Below, piece by piece: positions 27,672 to 37,554 of a stretch of DNA of 64,000 nucleotides (its first letter is position 1; every line of letters starts with the position of its first letter). The notes below the pieces were generated by a model. That model was given only the letters and a program-made list of their open reading frames with translations. It searched no databases and was not told where the DNA came from. The translations under genes were made by a program, and so were the position numbers. The stretch is from Salmonirosea aquatica (GTDB taxonomy: Bacteria; Bacteroidota; Bacteroidia; Cytophagales; Spirosomataceae): positions 5,244,501 to 5,308,500 of the forward strand of contig NZ_WHLY01000002.1 of assembly GCF_009296315.1 (NCBI RefSeq), read 5' to 3'.

Positions 27672-30600
27672 CTAAAATGACACATTGATCCCCAGGGTAC
27701 CGATGCGCTGCATGGGGTACTCGATGGTGGGGGTGTTGATCGTTTCAGGATCGAGGGGCTTGCGGATCTTGCTGAACTCGAACAGGTTCATGCCCGATAC
27801 GAAAACCTGCGCCCGGCTCATACCGATCTTGCTGCTGATATTTACCGGCACCGTGTAGCTGAGGGTGATGTTCTTGGCTCTCAGGTAGGCAGAAGACTGT
27901 AAGAAGCGGGTCTGGGTTTGAATATTCTTCTTGTCGCTGGTCGAGATGTGGGCGGCGGGGAAGTACGCGTCAGGATTCTCGGGTGTCCAGGTATCCGTGA
28001 TATAATATTTCTCCACGTGGCCGGCATTGAAGGGGAAGAACCAGTTCCAGTTGCCATTGCTATGGGCGTAATCGGCTTTGCCGATGCCCTGGAAAAAGGC
28101 CGTTAGCCGGAAGTTCTTATAAGCCAGACTGGCGTTGATCCCGAAGCTGTACCGGGGAGTGCTGTTGCCAATGATACGGCGATCGCCCGGATCGTCGAGG
28201 GTATTTTTGCCGGAGCTGATGATGCCATCCCCATTCAGGTCGGCGTACTGGATGTCCCCGGCCTTCCAGCCACTCCCGATCCGCGACTGGTCAGGAGCGT
28301 TGGCTACGGCGTCATCAGTCTGGAAAATTCCGACGGTTTCGTACCCCCAGATTTCACCAAGCTTTTGACCTACGTAGTAGATGCTGCTGTTGTTGGGCAG
28401 TGCCCCTGACGGATTCTCGAACTTGGTGATGGTAGCCTGAGCGTCAGCCAGGGCCAGCGTCACGTCATAGCTCCAGTCCGTCTTGATCTTGTCCCGCCAG
28501 GTCAAAGAAAGCTCCCAGCCTTTGGTCCGCAGGTCCGCTGCGTTTTGTTTGGGAGCCGAGGTACCCAGGATATCCGGGTAGGAAACGTTCATCAACATAT
28601 CCTTGGTGTCGCGGGTATACACATCGAATGACATATCCAGGCGACTTTTGAGCAGAGTAACGTCCAGACCAAGGTTTTGAGAAGTCACGGTCTCCCAGGT
28701 GAGGGTCGGGCTCACCAATCCGGCTGCGGAAACATAAGGGATTACGCTGTTCTGGAACATGTAAGGAGCCTGCCCGGTACCCATTGAAGCGATATAGGGG
28801 TAATAAATTTGATTGCCGTTTGGCGCTAATATTTGATTACCCAATGTGCCATACGAGGCCCGAATTTTCAGGTTATCGAGCCAGCTTGTAGTACCTGCCA
28901 TAAAGCCTTCGTTGCTGATCCGCCAGCCAGCCGAAAAGGAAGGGAAGAAACCAAAACGATCATTTTTGGGAAAGCGCGAGGTACCATCGTAGCGGCCATT
29001 GGCTTCCAGCAGGTAGCGGTCGTCGTAGTTGTAAGTCAGGCGGTAGAACATGCCGCGCAAGGCTACGTGGTTCTTATAGCCATCGGTTCGCTGAACGCCG
29101 GTCGTGGCGTTCAGGTCGGTAATCAACGGCGTAATCAGTGAGCGAGCCTGGGCGTAGATGCTGCGGTTGGTGCCACGCTCCTGGTTAAAACCTACCATGG
29201 CTGATACATGGTGCTTGCCCAGATTTTGCAAATCGTACTGGGCAAAGGCATTGAGCACATAGTACTGGCTATAGGTGTTTCGGTTCTCGATCCAGTCGTC
29301 ACCACTGAAACCGTTGCTGATCGGGTTTGACGCCAAAAGATCGGTATCAACGATTTCCACCTTACTCTGCACATCCTGGTAGATGTTGTTGTAGAGGTTA
29401 TAGGAGAAATTTCCGGTAATTTTCAGGCCGGGGAGCGGCGTAAGCGTCGCGCCCTGCGTCAGCCAGATGTCGTTCTTGGTGAAGGTTTCGCGGCCTCCAT
29501 CTTCCAGGTAAGGGAAAAAGTTGGTACCGCCGAAGTATTTGCCGATGTACTGCGCGTACTGGTCATGGTCGCCGGGTGTGATATAGTATTCCAGATCAGG
29601 AAACTGCACGGGCATGATCGGGCTCACCCGCGCCAGCGAATTAATATTGACATCCCAGTTGTAAAAGTGGGGCTTATCGCTGTTCTGCGAGTTGAATACT
29701 ACCTTGTTGTTGAGATTCAACCATTTGTTGACCTGGAAGTCGCCCTTCACCAGCAAGTTGTAGCGCTTGAACTTCTCGTTGTTCAACCGCAGGTACCCAT
29801 CCTTGCTATACCGACCCAATGACACAAAGAACTTGGCCTTATCGCTACCTCCCGAGATCGACAGATCCTGCTGATTGGTCGGCGCGTAATCGGTCATGAT
29901 ACGGTCCTGGTAATTATTATAACCATAATACTGGAGGCGACCATCCACAACCCCCACTCATTTTCCGGGGTAGGATTGTCAGAATATTGCTTAAACTTAT
30001 CCAGTATATCCTGGGTATAGCTGGGGTTACCGAAGGTTCGTTCGTTGGCAGCATTCCGGGCCAGGGCAAATTCGTAAGGGTCGGTCACCACATCCATGTT
30101 GAAGATGGGCTTGGCCAGCGAGAACTGCGAACCGAAGTTGACGGTGACTTTTCCGGCCTTACCGCTCTTGGTCGTCACGAGCACTACCCCGAAGGCTGCC
30201 CGTGCTCCATATACGGCAGCAGCCGAAGCATCCTTGAGAACGCTGATGCTCTCGATGTCGTTGGGATTGATCCGGTTGATGTCCATCGGAACATTATCCA
30301 CCAGAATCAGCGGCGAGCCACCGTTGATGGACTCGTAGCCCCGGATGTTGAAGGAGGTACTCTGTGACGGATCTCCATTCCGGACGCTCACGTTTAGGTT
30401 AGGAATTACGCCCTGCAAGCCCTCGCCCGCATTGGCAATGGGGCGGTTTTCGAGCCGCTTGGCGTCGGCCACGCCCACAGCGCCGGTCAGGTTTACCTTC
30501 TGCTGGGTACCATAGCCCACCACAACGACCTCACTAAGTACCTTATCTTCAATGGTAAGACTCACGTTGATGGTACTTTGAGTGCCCACCAATACTTCTT

Positions 30601-30919
30601 TTGAGCCATAGCCCACAAAGCTGAAGACCAGCGTGGTGTTGTCGTTGGGCACGTCAATTTGAAACTTACCCTCGCCGTTGGTAGTGGTACCCCGGGTGGT
30701 ACCTTTGATCACCACGCTGACACCAGGCAAAACGCTATTGGCATCACGGACCGTACCGGTTACCAGGCGCTTGGGATCATCGATGGAAGCAAGCAGAGGG
30801 CTTGCAAAACCCGTACCGCCGAAGGACGGACTGAGGAGCAGAATACCGAGTACAAATCGAAAAATCGACTTGCATAATATCCCGGAGTGTATGTTGGGAT
30901 AGTATACTTTTATTTTCAT
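27672..30919 (-). pseudogene. SusC-like TonB-dependent transporter, copy 2, apparent -1 frameshift
   Basis: A SusC paralogue of 21982-25227. The N-terminal part from ATG at 30919 has signal sequence, carboxypeptidase-regulatory domain (RLVTGTVRDANSVLPGVSV), TonB box, plug and early barrel, but it ends NEWGLWMVASS at about 29894. The rest continues in another frame from VVDGRLQYYGYNNYQ to the C-terminal GTLGINVSF at 27672. The missing base is in the C run at 29951-29955: one more restores NEWGVVDGRLQYYG, as in copy 1 (NEWGVVNGTLQYYG). Without the frameshift the protein is about 1082 residues. No STN domain. Confidence 0.85.
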
Positions 30920-31017
30920 ACTTTTGTTTGTTTTGTTAAAAGTTAAAAAGTTGGCAAAACGATACGATCCTCTGTCATTGCTTCCAGAGGCAAGAGATCA
31001 AAGCGGGGGATTTTCTT

Positions 31018-31053
31018 AGAGTCGGGAATGCTGCAACATTTCCGACTCTTTTT
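31018..31053 (+). terminator. Stem-loop downstream of the FecR-like gene
   Basis: A 13-bp stem (AGAGTCGGGAATG with its complement, one G-U pair) around a 6-nt loop, followed on the plus strand by TTTTT. No plus-strand gene precedes it; on the minus strand, where the sigma/FecR genes end at 31132, the following bases are not T-rich. It may still serve as a terminator or mRNA 3' end for the sigma unit. Direction uncertain. Confidence 0.45.
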
Positions 31054-31131
31054 GTTTAGATGGTTTCCTTATTTTCGATAGGCGAGCGTGTTTTAGTGGC
31101 ACATAGCAATAGGGTTTTTATCATAAATCCC

Positions 31132-31380
31132 TTATCGGGAGATTTGATCCTTAATTTCCTTGGTTCGTGCGGATATTTCCCAGTCCTGTAGTGAAGTCTC
31201 GTCGCATTGCAACGCCAGAACGATCTCCCGCGCCTGCCGGACGACCTCAATTCGGTCGGGGTTTTCGTCCAGCCAGTTACTCCACAGCTGGTAGTTTTCC
31301 TGAGTTGGACTGAGTACCCAGGCACGGAAATCGGCATCCCAGATGAAGTCTTCGCAACGAAATTGGCGGTAGTGGTTCAT
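31132..31380 (-). CDS. Short FecR-like anti-sigma N-terminal protein (truncated)
   Basis: An 82-residue protein that starts MNHYRQFRCEDFIWDADFRAWVL with ENYQLWSNWLDENPDRIE, the cytoplasmic N-terminal domain of FecR-type anti-sigma factors that binds the ECF sigma factor. Full FecR proteins have about 330 residues, with a membrane helix and a periplasmic domain; here it stops before any membrane helix. The other frames downstream show no FecR continuation, so this is not a simple frameshift. It lies 125 bp after the sigma gene (same strand). It may be a soluble anti-sigma or a decayed gene. Confidence 0.6.
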   Translation of the reverse strand: MNHYRQFRCEDFIWDADFRAWVLSPTQENYQLWSNWLDENPDRIEVVRQAREIVLALQCDETSLQDWEISARTKEIKDQISR

Positions 31381-31505
31381 GCAGATACTTACGTTCTGCT
31401 ATAGTATAGACGGAAATTTGTGTCCGATACCATTAAAAAATTAAACTTATTTCAGAAAACTTAGGATTAAAACCCAGGGTAGGCTTACAATTGCCTATGA
31501 ATAAG

Positions 31506-32108
31506 TTAATTAGCCAGCATTAGAGAAGAGGTCGCGAATTGAGCTTTCCAATGTTTGCGCAACTGTTTCATCGCAATTTGCAGCAGATTGGAAACGGTCT
31601 GGGGAGAAATGTTCATCACTGTGGCGATCTGGTCGCGGTTGAGTTCCTGGAAGAATTTCAGGTATACTACTTCCTTCTGGCGGGGCGGGAGTTTTTCGAG
31701 CGTCGTTTTGAGCTTAAGGCTCATCAGTCGGGTAGTTTCGCGCCGGATGTATTCCTTTTCTACTGAGAATTTGACATCAAATAGGGTAGGGTGGTTTTCT
31801 AGCGAAGGGTTATACACCAGCGCCGTGTTACTGGCACGGTGCATCATACGCCGGAGCGAAGCCATCAGGTACGGTTTGACGGGGATATTTGTATTCAGAT
31901 TTCTCCGCTTTTCCCAGACATATAAAAACAAATCCTGAATATTGTCCTTCACAAATTCCTCGTCGTCGGAAAATTTGAGTCCATATTCGAACAATAACCG
32001 GAAATGAGAATCCATAAGCGTTTCAAAGGCAGAGACATGGCCGGCTAAGGTGCGTTTCCATATTACTTCGTGGTCCTCGGAGGAGGTTGAGAGTAAAGGT
32101 TTTTGCAT
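31506..32108 (-). CDS. ECF RNA polymerase sigma factor (Bacteroidota type)
   Basis: A 200-residue sigma-70 family protein. Region 2 appears at about 22-90 (FETLMDSHFRLLFEYGLKFS ... DNIQDLFLYVWEKRRNL) and region 4 at about 135-185 (LPPRQKEVVYLKFFQELNRDQIATVM then SPQTVSNLL), the helix-turn-helix for -35 recognition. Such factors normally pair with FecR anti-sigma and a SusC with an STN domain to control polysaccharide loci. Here the FecR is very short and neither SusC has STN, so the signal path to this sigma factor is unclear. It heads the minus-strand locus. Confidence 0.9.
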   Translation of the reverse strand: MQKPLLSTSSEDHEVIWKRTLAGHVSAFETLMDSHFRLLFEYGLKFSDDEEFVKDNIQDLFLYVWEKRRNLNTNIPVKPYLMASLRRMMHRASNTALVYNPSLENHPTLFDVKFSVEKEYIRRETTRLMSLKLKTTLEKLPPRQKEVVYLKFFQELNRDQIATVMNISPQTVSNLLQIAMKQLRKHWKAQFATSSLMLAN

Positions 32109-32328
32109 AAGCGATCATGAAGTTTATGTATCTGGAAATTGCCTTTGGGTCAATTCGTCAAACAAAATTTATAAGCACAGGAACGCCTTTCCCTACTTTG
32201 GATAGAGGGAATTTTAGTCTGATTGATTTATGTGCTTTATGTGAACCTACCCCCAGATTACTGATACGCGCCAAAGAGAAGGGGTACCTTGGGAAAAGCG
32301 TAGAAACTTATGAAGCGTAAGTGACTAA

Positions 32329-33720
32329 TCAATTCATTGTCAACTGAAAAATCTGAATGTACCTGCCCGCGGTTGTGCTGACATAACGATTGTACGCCAG
32401 TCGGTCGCCTTTATGCGACCACACTACACCGTTGATGGGACGGTCGTCGTCGGTCGTGGGCGGCGTGAGACGACGTGGCTTTCCATCCCGTAGATCAGTG
32501 ATAAAAATAGAATTGTCAGCGGCGTATGCTACGAAGTGCCCATCTGGACTGAAATTGAAAGGAGTTTGGATTGAGAAAGGTTGGTGTGTCAGCTGTCGGG
32601 GTACCCCACCATTGGGCGATATTCCGAATAACTGAATCAATCCTGCCGGATCTTTGGCCAGAAAACCGATCAGGGTACCATCCGGCGTGGTGCGTAGCCA
32701 GTGCCGGGGGCCTTCGATGCCCCTTTGGGAAAAGGTGATGCGGCGCTGGGCTACCCCGGCGGGAGGATTGGGACGGGTAGAGGGGGTGCCTTCCAAAGGA
32801 TGACCGGGTAGGGGCGCGGTCAGGTTCTCGGGTAAGTCGACCACGAATACCTCGGTTATTGATTGATTGGCTTCATTCCGGACGTTGCCCTGAAATGCCA
32901 ACGCCCGGCGTTGGTGGCTTCCGTCAGGCTTTTGGTAGCCATTCAGACCAATCCAAGTTTCGTCGAAAGCCCGGTCGATTTCATCACTGCCGGGCCGGGG
33001 TACTTCGGTTACCCGCGCCACGACGACGGCAAATGCTTCTCCACTGAATTCGTCCTGGTTGTTGCCATTTACTACCGTTACCGGCTGCGCGGGGTCCATC
33101 ACGCCGACTGTCCGCAGATCGGCCACCGCCGGATTGGAAGCGGCCAGGTGTTCCATGACCGCATCGTTGTAGGTGAAGCTGATCAACCTGCCGTCACCAC
33201 TCCACTGATGGGCGTGGGTACCTCCCCGCAAGGCCCCCGGGGTGAAAGGAGGGGTTATGTCTCGCCCATCCAGAAAATGGGGCTTTTGGGGCTGTTCAAT
33301 AGCAACGAAGACACCCGTGCGGCGGGTCATGGCGTAGGGCTGTAGATTATCCGCGTTGCGTAATCCGTGCAGGAAAAGTACCTCGGGACGGGTAGGTGAA
33401 AAAGTTGCCGCTCCCACGCCGGGACCGAAGCTGGTCTGGTTTTGAGTCTGGTACAGCAGCCGATCTTCGCCGTTCTGTACATTCACCATCCTGACACAGC
33501 AGGTTTGCCCCAGTTCAGTGTCGAGATTTCGGGTGTCGTACACCAGCCACTGGTCATCGGGCGAAAAAGCCTGGGTATTATTCAGGGTGTGGCCTTTGGC
33601 GTCGTGGGTAAGCTGGGTTTCGGAGGGCATGGGGTACAATAGTATGGCGGTCGTAAGCGCACCGGGTACCCGTCCGCCCGATAAAAAAATACTTACTAGA
33701 AAAACGTATGCATAATTCAC
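32329..33720 (-). CDS. DUF3748/YidR-like beta-propeller protein
   Basis: A 463-residue protein matching the DUF3748 (YidR-like) group: ETQLTHDAKGHTLNNTQAFSPDDQWLVYDTRN near the start and repeated propeller strands (FSPDGHFVAYAADNSIFI, WSHKGDRLAYNRY). Function unknown; the fold resembles TolB-type propellers. The open frame begins with GTG at 33720 and has a hydrophobic, signal-like N-terminus; an internal ATG at 33630 (MPSETQLTHD) would give a cytoplasmic form that matches E. coli YidR better. It starts 43 bp after polA and may be cotranscribed with it. Confidence 0.75.
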   Translation of the reverse strand: MNYAYVFLVSIFLSGGRVPGALTTAILLYPMPSETQLTHDAKGHTLNNTQAFSPDDQWLVYDTRNLDTELGQTCCVRMVNVQNGEDRLLYQTQNQTSFGPGVGAATFSPTRPEVLFLHGLRNADNLQPYAMTRRTGVFVAIEQPQKPHFLDGRDITPPFTPGALRGGTHAHQWSGDGRLISFTYNDAVMEHLAASNPAVADLRTVGVMDPAQPVTVVNGNNQDEFSGEAFAVVVARVTEVPRPGSDEIDRAFDETWIGLNGYQKPDGSHQRRALAFQGNVRNEANQSITEVFVVDLPENLTAPLPGHPLEGTPSTRPNPPAGVAQRRITFSQRGIEGPRHWLRTTPDGTLIGFLAKDPAGLIQLFGISPNGGVPRQLTHQPFSIQTPFNFSPDGHFVAYAADNSIFITDLRDGKPRRLTPPTTDDDRPINGVVWSHKGDRLAYNRYVSTTAGRYIQIFQLTMN

Positions 33721-33763
33721 TTCCAGGAGCTATTTTGTTTCGGATTGGCAACAGATGGTAGCA

Positions 33764-36607
33764 TCAATGGGCTTCCAGCCAATTGGCGCCCGAGCCAATT
33801 CCGGTTTCCATCTTCACTTCCATCGGCAGGGCATTCTGCATAAGATGCTCCACGTTCTGAGTCAGGAAAGCCAGCTCGTCGCGGTGAGCATCGAAGATAA
33901 GTTCATCATGCACTTGCAAAATCATGCGGGACCGGAGCTTTTCTTTCCGGATAAAATCGTGGATATTGATCATCGCGAGTTTAATCATATCCGCCGCTGA
34001 GCCCTGAATGGGAGCGTTGATGGCGTTGCGTTCGGCAAAGCTCCGGTTGGTCTGATTGCGCGAGTTAATATCGGGTAGGTACCTCCGGCGTCCCAGAATC
34101 GTTTCGGCGTATTCGCATTCGCGGGCTTTCTTAATGGTATCGTCCATATATTGCTTCACAGCCGGAAATTCTTCAAAATAGGCTTTGATGATCTCGCCGG
34201 CATCGCTGCGCGAAACTCCCAGATTGCGGGCCAACCCAAAGGCCGAAATACCGTAAATAATTCCGAAGTTGACCGATTTGGCCTGTCGCCGCATGTCGGA
34301 CGTAACGTTTTCCAGGGGTACATGAAAAACCTTACTGGCGGTGGTGGCGTGAATATCCCTGCCCTGATTGAAGGCCTCGATCATGCTGGGGTCGCCACTG
34401 AACGCTGCCATGATCCGCAGCTCGATCTGCGAATAGTCGGCGGAAAGAATGAGGAATTCATCCGACCGGGGGACAAACGCCTTACGGATTTCGCGGCCAC
34501 GGATGGTGCGAATCGGGATATTCTGTAAGTTGGGATTTGTGGAACTGAGGCGCCCGGTCGCGGTAACGGCCTGATTGTACGAGGTATGAATCCGGCCGGT
34601 TTTTGGATTGATCAGCAATGGCAGGGCATCGACGTAGGTCGATTTCAGTTTCTGCAATTCGCGGTAATCCAGAATTTTCCGGGCAATTTCGTGTTCGCTT
34701 TCCAGGTCCGACAGGATGTCCTCCCCGGTAGCATACTGCCCGGTTTTGGTCTTCTTGGGATTTTTAATCAACTGCATTTTGTCGAACAGTACCTCACCCA
34801 GTTGCTTGGGCGAATTGAGGTTGAACTCGGTACCCGCCGAAGCAAAAATATTCGTTTCCAGCAGTTTGATGTCGTTTTCCAACTCGTTCGAAATAAAAGA
34901 AAGCGCGTCGGTATCGACCCGTACTCCCTCACTCTCCATGCTGGTGAGTACGCGCACAAGCGGCATTTCCACACCCTCGAATAGTTTGACCGCTTGTTTT
35001 TCGGCCAATTCGGGAATCAATATCTGGTGCAGTTGTAGGGTAATATCCGCGTCTTCCCCCGCGTATTCGGTGATTTCGGCGATTGCCGCATCGCGCATGT
35101 TACCCTGTTTGCTCCCTTTTTTGCCAATCAACTCCTCGATCGACACGGGTTCGTAGTTGAGGTATTGCACCGACAACCGATCCATGCCATGCCGTTTTTC
35201 GGGTTCGAGCAGGTAGTGCGCCAGCATGGTATCGGCTAGTTTGCCCCGTACATCCAGACCGTAGGTACCCAGGACCATGAGGTCGTACTTTAGATTTTGT
35301 CCGATTTTTATGATGTTCTCGTTTTCTAGCACGGGTCGGAAAATCTCGACAATGGCTTGCGCCGCCTCGCGCTCGGGAGGAACGGGCACATAAAAGGCTT
35401 CACCGGGCCGGTAAGCGAAGGCCAAGCCTACCAGATCGGCGTCCAGGGCGTCGAGTGAGGTAGTTTCGGAGTCGAAGCAAAACGCATCCTGTTGGCTCAA
35501 ATAGTAAGCCAGGCTTTCCATTAACTCGGGTGTGTCGACCGTCTGGTAGTTGTGGTAGGTGGTGGCGATCGTCCGCAGGGTAGGGGCCACGGGTTCATCT
35601 CCAGGACGCGAAGTTGAATTTTCAAACGCCGCGATGTCTGGATTTGTCGCCGCACTGGATCCAAACAAATCCAGCTGCCCGTTGCCCTTAGCGGTAGTGG
35701 AACGTACGGGTACGTCTTCCGGCTCATCTCCTAGTACCCGCTTGCGTAACGTGCGGAATTCCAGCTCGTCGAACAGGGCGCTCACCTTATCGCGGTCCGG
35801 TTCTTCGTAGAGTAATTTACCGGCATTGAACTCGATGGGTACCTCTACATGAATGGTGGCCAACTGCTTGCTGAGCAGGGCCTGTTCGGTATGAGCCCGG
35901 ATTTTTTCGCCCAGCTTACCCGGTACTTCGTCGGCGTGGGCAATAAGGTTTTCGATGCTACCGTACTGGGCAATAAGTTTCTGGGCCGTTTTTTCACCCA
36001 CACCGGGTACCCCCGGGATATTATCCACGGCGTCGCCCATCAGCCCCAGAATATCCGTAACCTGCTCGATGCGTTCGATCTGCCATTTGTCCAGAATCTC
36101 GGGTACCCCCAGTTTTTCCACGCCTTTCCCCATGAAGGCGGGCTTGTACATGTATACATGCTCTTCCACCAGCTGTCCATAATCCTTGTCAGGCGTCATC
36201 ATGAACACTTCAAAACCAGCCTCCGAGGCGCGCTTGGCTAGGGTACCTATCACATCGTCGGCTTCGTAGCCATCCAGGTGCAGGCAGGGGATATTCATTG
36301 CATCCACTAACTTTTTTATGTACGGAATGGCCAAGGTGATGTCTTCGGGTTGGGCCTCGCGCTGGGCTTTGTACGCTTCAAACTGCTCATGCCGGAAGGT
36401 AGGCTTGGGGGTGTCGAAGACGACACCAATATGGGTAGGTTTCTCTTTTTTCAGTACCTCGAGCAGGGTATTGGTAAACCCAAAAATAGCACTCGTGTTC
36501 ATACCGGTAGAGGTGATACGGGGTGCCTTGATAAAAGCAAAGTGCGCCCGGTAGATCAGGGCAAAGGCATCGAGAAGAAAAAGTTTCTGGTCAGGTTTAG
36601 AAGACAT
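33764..36607 (-). CDS. polA: DNA polymerase I
   Basis: A 947-residue PolA. The order is 5'-nuclease domain (about 1-300, with DGYEADDVIGTLAKRA), 3'-5' exonuclease domain (about 345-540, with an intact FDSETTSLDAL ExoI motif), and polymerase domain (about 560-947) with motif A LSADYSQIELRIMAAFSG, motif B RRQAKSVNFGIIYGIS and motif C VHDELIFDA. All catalytic Asp/Glu positions that I can see are present, so proofreading is predicted active. It repairs DNA and matures Okazaki fragments. A candidate promoter lies at 36676-36704. Confidence 0.97.
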   Translation of the reverse strand: MSSKPDQKLFLLDAFALIYRAHFAFIKAPRITSTGMNTSAIFGFTNTLLEVLKKEKPTHIGVVFDTPKPTFRHEQFEAYKAQREAQPEDITLAIPYIKKLVDAMNIPCLHLDGYEADDVIGTLAKRASEAGFEVFMMTPDKDYGQLVEEHVYMYKPAFMGKGVEKLGVPEILDKWQIERIEQVTDILGLMGDAVDNIPGVPGVGEKTAQKLIAQYGSIENLIAHADEVPGKLGEKIRAHTEQALLSKQLATIHVEVPIEFNAGKLLYEEPDRDKVSALFDELEFRTLRKRVLGDEPEDVPVRSTTAKGNGQLDLFGSSAATNPDIAAFENSTSRPGDEPVAPTLRTIATTYHNYQTVDTPELMESLAYYLSQQDAFCFDSETTSLDALDADLVGLAFAYRPGEAFYVPVPPEREAAQAIVEIFRPVLENENIIKIGQNLKYDLMVLGTYGLDVRGKLADTMLAHYLLEPEKRHGMDRLSVQYLNYEPVSIEELIGKKGSKQGNMRDAAIAEITEYAGEDADITLQLHQILIPELAEKQAVKLFEGVEMPLVRVLTSMESEGVRVDTDALSFISNELENDIKLLETNIFASAGTEFNLNSPKQLGEVLFDKMQLIKNPKKTKTGQYATGEDILSDLESEHEIARKILDYRELQKLKSTYVDALPLLINPKTGRIHTSYNQAVTATGRLSSTNPNLQNIPIRTIRGREIRKAFVPRSDEFLILSADYSQIELRIMAAFSGDPSMIEAFNQGRDIHATTASKVFHVPLENVTSDMRRQAKSVNFGIIYGISAFGLARNLGVSRSDAGEIIKAYFEEFPAVKQYMDDTIKKARECEYAETILGRRRYLPDINSRNQTNRSFAERNAINAPIQGSAADMIKLAMINIHDFIRKEKLRSRMILQVHDELIFDAHRDELAFLTQNVEHLMQNALPMEVKMETGIGSGANWLEAH

Positions 36608-36675
36608 AGGGTGGGGCTTGGGTACTTGTGGTTAAGTGCTGTTAGCGGTCGGAATTCAGGATTCGCATAATCATT

Positions 36676-36704
36676 CAAAGATAGTAGCTCGTACCAAAAC
36701 AAAG
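36676..36704 (-). promoter_or_regulatory. Candidate Bacteroidota promoter of polA
   Basis: On the minus strand: CTTTG (36700-36704), 16 bp, then TATCTTTG (36676-36683), an exact TAnnTTTG box. The transcript would start about 60 bp before the polA ATG at 36607. Confidence 0.5.
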
Positions 36705-36820
36705 GCAGGTACGGCGAAATCTCCCCGGGCAAAATTGCCAATCGCACAACATTTCTTGCTATTGTCTACCCTAATCAGGATATTCGGGCCAAATTTCAAA
36801 CTATGGAAAAACTTTGCGCA

Positions 36821-37402
36821 ATGAAAATAAAAAAGAATTTATCCCGGTGGGGCAGGCTGGGGGTTTGTCTGGTGCTGCTGTCCTCGGTGTGGATGAGCGC
36901 CTGCGAGGGTCCGGAAGGACCTGCCGGACCGGCGGGTCCTTCCGGCGCGCAGGGACCTACGGGTGCCCAAGGTCCTGCGGGACCGACAGGAACGGCGAAT
37001 GTGGTTTACTCCAGCTGGATCAGAGCCGGTACCTGGACCAAGACGAATGTGTTTGGAGTCGATCGTTTTTATACCGAATTGCAGGCGGATCGCCTTTCCC
37101 AGGAAATCCTGGATCGGGGTGTCGTTCTGGTGTACGCCAAGCTCGAAACCGATAACAACCAAGTACGGCAACTGCCCGTTACGGTATACGCCCAGTTTAC
37201 CGAAGATATCATTGATTTTTCCCTCATTCTCGCAAAAGTCCGGGTTTGGTCCACTCCGGTGCGGGGCCCCGCTCTGCCGGTAGCGCCTTCGCCCAATCAC
37301 TCGTTCCGTTATGTGCTCATTCCGGGCGGACAGGCCGGACGGATCAGCTACGAGAAACTTACGTACGCAGAAGCCGCGGAACTATTCGGGTTTAGCGATT
37401 AG
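36821..37402 (+). CDS. Collagen-like lipoprotein
   Basis: A lipoprotein of about 193 residues from the ATG at 36821 (an upstream in-frame ATG at 36803 is possible, but MKIKKNLSRWGR makes the better signal peptide). The lipobox is SVWMSAC, directly followed by eight to nine Gly-x-y triplets (GPEGPAGPAGPSG), a short collagen-like stalk, and then a beta-rich globular domain of about 140 residues (NVVYSSWIRAGTWTK ... LRYAEAAELFGFSD-like end). Gly-x-y stalks trimerise and present surface domains. Function of the head is unknown. Not in an obvious operon. Confidence 0.75.
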   Translation: MKIKKNLSRWGRLGVCLVLLSSVWMSACEGPEGPAGPAGPSGAQGPTGAQGPAGPTGTANVVYSSWIRAGTWTKTNVFGVDRFYTELQADRLSQEILDRGVVLVYAKLETDNNQVRQLPVTVYAQFTEDIIDFSLILAKVRVWSTPVRGPALPVAPSPNHSFRYVLIPGGQAGRISYEKLTYAEAAELFGFSD

Positions 37403-37452
37403 TGCGGAGATTCATCTGCTTTTTCAAAGCGGTTGACCGCTTTGAAGCCAAA

Positions 37453-37490
37453 AAAAGGCGCAGCTCATGCAAAATGAGTCTGCGCCTTTT
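37453..37490 (+). terminator. Intrinsic terminator between convergent genes
   Basis: AAAAGGCGCAG ... CTGCGCCTTTT forms a strong stem with a single bulge and a small loop, flanked by A and T runs on both sides. It serves the collagen-like gene on plus and the convergent gene at 37555 on minus. A second small inverted repeat (CAAAGCGGTTGACCGCTTTG) lies just upstream. Confidence 0.8.
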
Positions 37491-37554
37491 CATTAATCGA
37501 TAGCCGAAGCTGCCTGGGTGCCAACCGTTCGAGAATTTCGAAACAAACGTAGCC

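Noticed and set aside
31056-31337. Alternative minus-strand frame beside the FecR-like gene
   Set aside because: Low-complexity, Arg/Thr-rich shadow; the FecR-like frame at 31132-31380 matches the family.
32117-32320. Small plus-strand frame opposite the sigma factor leader
   Set aside because: 67 codons with no homology-like pattern; overlaps the promoter area of the sigma gene and starts within its leader; likely chance.
36900-37000. GC-rich repeats as a possible repeat array or CRISPR
   Set aside because: They encode Gly-x-y triplets of the collagen-like stalk; no spacers of regular length are present.
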